A stretch of 8,031 bases of DNA from Pseudomonadota bacterium (GTDB taxonomy: Bacteria; Pseudomonadota; Gammaproteobacteria; Burkholderiales; Ferrovaceae): positions 1-8,031 of the forward strand of contig JAJYQG010000109.1 of NCBI GenBank assembly GCA_021794775.1, read 5' to 3'. Shown here piece after piece: positions 7,081 to 8,031 of this stretch (the first letter of the stretch is position 1; the number at the start of each line of letters is the position of its first letter). Position numbers and translations under genes: made by a program. Below the pieces are notes generated by a model. The model was not told the origin of the DNA, ran no database searches, and was given only the letters and a program-made list of their open reading frames with translations.

Positions 7081-7347
7081 TTATTTCTTGTCAGCAGGCG
7101 CAGCGGCAGGAGCGGCGGCATCAGCAGCAGGAGCAGCAGGCGCAGCGGCAGGAGCAGCGGCGTCAGCAGCAGGAGCAGCAGGCGCAGCGGCAGGAGCAGC
7201 GGCGTCAGCAGCAGGAGCGGCAGGGGCAGCAGGAGCAGCGGCGTCAGCAGCAGGAGCGGCAGGAGTATCCGCTTTGGGAGCTTCAGGCTTGCTGCAAGCA
7301 GCCAGAGTCACGGCGAACAAAGAAGCGATCAACAGATTCAGTTTCAT
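7081..7347 (-). CDS. Small Ala/Pro/Asp-repeat lipoprotein
   Basis: An 88-residue predicted lipoprotein of unknown function. The signal peptide is MKLNLLIASLFAVTLAAC, with lipobox LAAC and lipidated Cys at 18. Ser at +2 predicts outer-membrane sorting. After a short SKPEAPKADT spacer, residues 30–83 are four near-identical repeats of the form PAAPAADAAAPAA(A), and the protein ends PADKK. Nearly all of the mature chain is Ala, Pro and Asp, so it should be extended or disordered and carry no enzymatic domain. Similar short Ala-rich lipoproteins occur in betaproteobacteria. A structural or spacer role in the envelope is a guess. The start is supported by AGGA 6 nt upstream of the ATG and by the signal peptide. 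The signal peptide also selects this frame over the other frames that stay open through the repeats. It has its own terminator and a candidate promoter, so it is probably monocistronic. Confidence 0.87.
   Translation of the reverse strand: MKLNLLIASLFAVTLAACSKPEAPKADTPAAPAADAAAPAAPAAPAADAAAPAAAPAAPAADAAAPAAAPAAPAADAAAPAAAPADKK
7097..7261 (-). repeat. 42-bp in-frame tandem repeat, four copies
   Basis: The copies are 7097–7138, 7139–7180, 7181–7222 (42 bp each) and 7223–7261 (39 bp, one codon shorter). The second and third copies differ at one base, and the first differs from the second at two. Both unit lengths are multiples of three, so gain or loss of a copy keeps the lipoprotein in frame. 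The near identity at the DNA level points to recent duplication or ongoing homogenisation. Confidence 0.93.
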
Positions 7348-7353
7348 GATGTT

Positions 7354-7357
7354 TCCT
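7354..7357 (-). promoter_or_regulatory. Ribosome binding site of the repeat lipoprotein
   Basis: AGGA on the minus strand lies 6 nt before the ATG at 7347 (TAGGAAACATCATG). It supports the lipoprotein start rather than the longer upstream extension of the same frame. Confidence 0.6.
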
Positions 7358-7396
7358 ATTTTTGGGTGAGAGATGGAGAGAAAACTCACTGAACCC

Positions 7397-7426
7397 CCTG
7401 TCACAGGGCATCCAGACCATGACAGG
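7397..7426. repeat. Inverted repeat in the lipoprotein promoter region, possible operator
   Basis: CCTGTCA (7397–7403) and TGACAGG (7420–7426) are perfect inverted copies 16 bp apart. A second palindrome, CCCTGT-C-ACAGGG (7396–7408), overlaps the first arm. The right arm overlaps the candidate -10 box. The layout could be a regulator site or a leader hairpin. No known regulator is recognised. Confidence 0.3.
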
Positions 7427-7453
7427 ATACACCAAACGCTTATCTTGTCACAA
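7424..7453 (-). promoter_or_regulatory. Candidate sigma-70 promoter of the repeat lipoprotein
   Basis: On the minus strand TTGTGA (7453–7448, 4/6 match) and TATCCT (7429–7424, 4/6 match) are 18 bp apart, giving a leader of about 70 nt. This is the best pairing in the 121-bp gap between roxA and the lipoprotein, but both boxes are imperfect. Confidence 0.3.
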
Positions 7454-7468
7454 GCTTCCCGCTTACCA

Positions 7469-8031
7469 TCACAAAAATTTAATCCATCCTGCCTGCCACA
7501 AAGGATAGAACGAACGCGCCAAAGATTCGTCGATGCGGGAAGAGGCCAACCTGCGCCGATCGGCCAACGTGCGCCATGCACGCTGCTGAGCCGGGGGCAC
7601 CGGCACACATTCACCATTCAAATAAAAACTTTGCCCGGCAAACAGCAAACGACTTTTTGGGTCCAGCTGAACCCCGCTTCGACGAGCTTGCAAGATAAAG
7701 TCGGCCATCCCGGAATCTTCCGAAGGTCCATCAAAATACAGGTGCGGTTTGGGCTCGCTCAAAGTTTTCCCGATGCATTCGGTCAACAAGCCGGTATCCC
7801 AGCGCAAGGCACCGCGCAACATGGCACCCACCCTGCGAATCAGATCCGGCGGAATGGCGCCAGGATGGGCCGATAAGCGCAGGTCGGGATCGGCATAGCG
7901 CCCCTCCACCTGCAAACGATCGCGCAAAAAATCGAGAAAGGTTTCAAGCCACTCCTGGTGGGTCGGCGCCCGAAAACCGATGGAGTAGGTAAAGCATTCG
8001 CTTTGCGCTACGCCGTTATGAGCACATTGGG
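7469..8031 (-). CDS. roxA: Ribosomal protein uL16 arginine 3-hydroxylase, C-terminal half (runs off the window)
   Basis: RoxA/YcfD is a JmjC-type 2-oxoglutarate- and Fe(II)-dependent oxygenase that hydroxylates an arginine of ribosomal protein uL16. The last 186 residues are present and the gene enters from the right edge. The first visible residues, CAHNGVAQSE then YSIGFRAPT, match the end of the JmjC barrel in E. coli YcfD (HEGYALEN then YSVGFRAP). The His in AHNGVA (codon 8020–8018) probably corresponds to the third iron ligand. After it comes the dimerisation/winged-helix C-terminal part, with RYADPDLR, and then the tail with LLFAGQSFYLNGE. The HxD half of the iron site and the start codon lie outside the window. 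An internal TTG at 7927 could look like a start, but the frame is open and family-conserved through to the window edge. The small lipoprotein follows 121 bp downstream. Confidence 0.92.
   Translation of the reverse strand, partial: QCAHNGVAQSECFTYSIGFRAPTHQEWLETFLDFLRDRLQVEGRYADPDLRLSAHPGAIPPDLIRRVGAMLRGALRWDTGLLTECIGKTLSEPKPHLYFDGPSEDSGMADFILQARRSGVQLDPKSRLLFAGQSFYLNGECVPVPPAQQRAWRTLADRRRLASSRIDESLARSFYPLWQAGWIKFL

Noticed and set aside
7097..7261. CRISPR-like array
   Set aside because: The units are contiguous with no unique spacers and translate as a regular protein repeat.
7074..7369. Plus-strand frames through the repeat encoding Gln/Arg-rich or Ala/Gly-rich chains
   Set aside because: The 42-bp unit is a multiple of three and GC-rich, so several frames stay open by chance. 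Only the minus-strand frame has a signal peptide, lipobox, ribosome site and terminator.
7348..7617. N-terminal extension of the lipoprotein frame to 178 residues
   Set aside because: The extra 90 residues overlap the roxA coding region and show no conserved features, whereas the internal ATG has a ribosome site and a clean signal peptide.

Overview
The window most likely comes from a betaproteobacterium of moderately high GC content. The evidence is the dapA–bamC–metallo-hydrolase gene order, an Aer-like PAS chemoreceptor beside pyrG, a proteobacterial-type glucokinase and a RoxA/YcfD-type ribosomal oxygenase. I cannot name the genus from the sequence. Almost everything is chromosomal housekeeping. 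I see no mobile element, tRNA, rRNA or CRISPR array.

Left part (1–2349, minus strand): the first 28 codons of pyrG (CTP synthase) run off the left edge. Before it lies a stand-alone methyl-accepting chemotaxis protein that combines a cytoplasmic Aer-type PAS domain with a periplasmic sensor carrying a CXXCH haem-c motif. A near-consensus sigma-28 (flagellar) promoter sits just before the receptor. It ties the gene to the motility regulon and also fixes its start codon.

Middle part (2350–4126): a uracil-DNA-glycosylase-superfamily gene on the plus strand overlaps the 3' end of glucokinase (glk, minus strand) tail to tail by 43 bp. glk is divergent from dapA, and the 143 bp between them carry candidate promoters for both.

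Right part (4127–7063, plus strand): dapA (lysine/diaminopimelate synthesis), bamC (outer-membrane protein assembly lipoprotein) and a YycJ/WalJ-like metallo-beta-lactamase-fold hydrolase form a tight likely operon. It ends at a strong bidirectional hairpin terminator.

Far right (7064–8031, minus strand): a small lipoprotein, whose mature part is almost wholly built from four 13–14-residue Ala/Pro/Asp repeats, reads toward that shared terminator. Upstream of it is the C-terminal half of roxA (uL16 arginine hydroxylase), which continues past the window edge. The least ordinary items are the dual-sensor receptor with its sigma-28 promoter and the repeat-built lipoprotein. I found no convincing new multi-gene system.
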